A stretch of 64,000 nt of DNA, from NCBI RefSeq assembly GCF_018613065.1, contig NZ_JAGGQW010000057.1, forward strand, positions 77,949-141,948. The letters run 5' to 3'. Shown here piece by piece: positions 63,141 to 64,000 of the stretch (positions are counted from its first letter, which is position 1; each line of letters starts with the position of its first letter). The position numbers and the translations under genes were made by a program. This stretch comes from Bacillus sp. ISL-7. GTDB taxonomy: Bacteria > Bacillota > Bacilli > Bacillales_B > DSM-18226. The notes beneath the pieces were generated by a model. The model was not told where the DNA came from and ran no database searches. It was given only the letters and a program-made list of their open reading frames with translations.

Positions 63141-63680
63141 ATGGAAAAGAAAATTTATTGGAGTTTGTTTATATATGGTCCATGGAAAATGTATCTCGCA
63201 GCAACGGTAGATGGACTTTGTTATGTTGGGTCCAATCATAAGGACTTCGAAGAACTGGTGACTTGGGTTCAAAAAAAACTCCCGAATCACCTTTTGGAGC
63301 GTGATGATAGAAAATTACAACCTTTTGTAGACGAATTCACCGAATATTTTCAAGAAAAGCTCACGTCTTTTACCTTTCCAATCGATTTTCACGGGACTCC
63401 CTTTCAACAATCTGTTTGGAACGTATTAAATGAAATTCCCTATGGATGCACACATACTTACTCAGAAATCGCGGAACTCCTGCAGAAACCTAAATCAGTA
63501 CGTGCCGTTGCCGCTGCAATTGGGGCAAACCCGATATTAATTACCGTTCCTTGTCATCGTGTGGTTGGTAAGAACGGGAAGTTAACTGGTTTTCGCGGAG
63601 GTTTAGATATGAAGGAAAAACTGTTAGATTTGGAAAAAGAACCCTCCACTTTGAAAGGTGTAATCACACATGCTAAATAA
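63141..63680 (+). CDS. adaB: Methylated-DNA-protein cysteine methyltransferase
   Basis: The 179-residue protein has the conserved active site VPCHRVVGKNGKLTGFRGG and preceding GTPFQQSVWNVLNEIPYGCTHTYSEIA. It removes O6-methylguanine and O4-methylthymine lesions by self-methylation of Cys. Length and position match B. subtilis AdaB. Start has GGAGG; the ATG follows the remnant adaA stop at once, so the gene used to be translated with adaA. Confidence 0.9.
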   Translation: MEKKIYWSLFIYGPWKMYLAATVDGLCYVGSNHKDFEELVTWVQKKLPNHLLERDDRKLQPFVDEFTEYFQEKLTSFTFPIDFHGTPFQQSVWNVLNEIPYGCTHTYSEIAELLQKPKSVRAVAAAIGANPILITVPCHRVVGKNGKLTGFRGGLDMKEKLLDLEKEPSTLKGVITHAK

Positions 63681-63687
63681 ACCAAAA

Positions 63688-63710
63688 AGGCAGGGAGAAA
63701 GTCTCTGCCT
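63688..63710 (+). terminator. Weak hairpin after adaB
   Basis: AGGCAG and CTGCCT flank an AGA/TCT inner pairing; no long T-run follows. A second hairpin CTGTCGA...TTCGACAG lies at 63716-63736. Confidence 0.45.
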
Positions 63711-63814
63711 TCAGTCTGTCGAGAAACTTTCGACAGCCTCTTATTTTCTACAATACTTTAACTATTCACCGCGTTAATTTATTATAATATTATTAATATA
63801 TTGGCTTTGCAACA

Positions 63815-63893
63815 TGTCTGTTGATTTGCGCTCCAGGCACTTCGCTTTCCGCGGGCGTGCCGGGGAACCTCCTCGGCGCTGAAGCGGAGGGCA
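63815..63893. repeat. GC-rich dispersed intergenic repeat
   Basis: The stretch TGTCTGTTGATTTGCGCTCC through CCTCGGCGCTGAAGCGGAGG is far more GC-rich than its surroundings. From memory it resembles a family of Bacillus intergenic repeats with CTTCGCTTTCCGCGGGCG. It contains several inverted stretches (GGCAC/GTGCC). Confidence 0.6.
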
Positions 63894-63941
63894 CTGAAAA
63901 ACTTACGTTTTTATTTTTTATGGTTGAACAAAAGACAAAAA

Positions 63942-63978
63942 AAGCAACTTTCTTCCGAAATAGAAGATAAAGTTGCTT
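63942..63978 (-). terminator. Intrinsic terminator of a minus-strand gene beyond the window
   Basis: AAGCAACTTT and AAAGTTGCTT pair with an inner CTTC/GAAG, followed by a T-run on the minus strand. A gene transcribed leftwards should end just right of 64000. Confidence 0.7.
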
Positions 63979-64000
63979 GTTCCCCTTGGCTATTCTTATT

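Overview
The window reads as chromosome of an aerobic, endospore-forming Bacillaceae bacterium (Bacillus/Neobacillus-like; inference). Signs are the low G+C content, strong AGGAGG-type ribosome binding sites, frequent TTG/GTG starts, many stem-loop plus T-run terminators, a proline T-box before proBA, a cobalamin riboswitch, and family members typical of Bacillus (SpoIIM, DUF1292, MhqD, PucR, AdaB, CidAB). Most genes lie on the minus strand in short operons. No rRNA, tRNA, prophage or CRISPR array was seen.

Layout. 1-5.9 kb: a five-gene minus-strand operon (membrane protein, DUF4129, DUF4350, MoxR ATPase, DUF58) converging on a SpoIIM-family gene cut by the window edge. 6-12 kb: a TarS-like glycosyltransferase, oligoendopeptidase F, tRNA hydroxylase TrhO and a membrane-anchored GH18 protein. 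12.1-13 kb: a nine-unit 52-bp tandem repeat and a broken thioesterase gene. 13-18.6 kb: a small secreted protein, an aromatic/quinone-detoxification-like operon (extradiol dioxygenase, DoxX, hydrolase), another hydrolase, small proteins and an LCP-family lipoprotein. 18.9-24 kb: feoA with a two-gene feoB, then an XPD/DinG-type helicase with an N-terminal nuclease-like domain. 24-29 kb: T-box-controlled proBA, mhqD, and a SatD/DUF3307 pair behind a palindromic operator. 29-32.5 kb: a UPF1-like helicase and an acidic protein with seven heptad repeats. 32.5-33.9 kb: an IS3-family element sitting in the loop of a transcription terminator. 33.9-45 kb: a reductive pyrimidine (uracil/thymine) degradation cluster. 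45.5-54.4 kb: HemD-like protein, assorted enzymes, a TetR/MFS efflux pair, cidAB and a thioesterase. 54.6-58.7 kb: class Ia ribonucleotide reductase genes plus flavodoxin under a cobalamin riboswitch. 58.9-64 kb: secreted 5'-nucleotidase, VanW-family lipoprotein, formate/nitrite transporter with Rex-like and cre-like sites, adaB behind a decayed adaA, and a dispersed GC-rich repeat.

How the genes work together. PreT/PreA reduce uracil, the dihydropyrimidinase opens the ring, and the class III aminotransferase and CoA-acylating semialdehyde dehydrogenase finish beta-alanine catabolism under a PucR regulator and a likely CcpA site; the beta-ureidopropionase step is not encoded here. The ribonucleotide reductase operon is probably shut off by B12, which implies a B12-dependent class II enzyme elsewhere in the genome. 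The most notable signals are this riboswitch-RNR arrangement, the IS inside a terminator loop, the split feoB with its own internal ribosome binding site, the 52-bp array, and several decaying genes next to short palindromic elements. I did not find a clear, wholly new multi-gene system.
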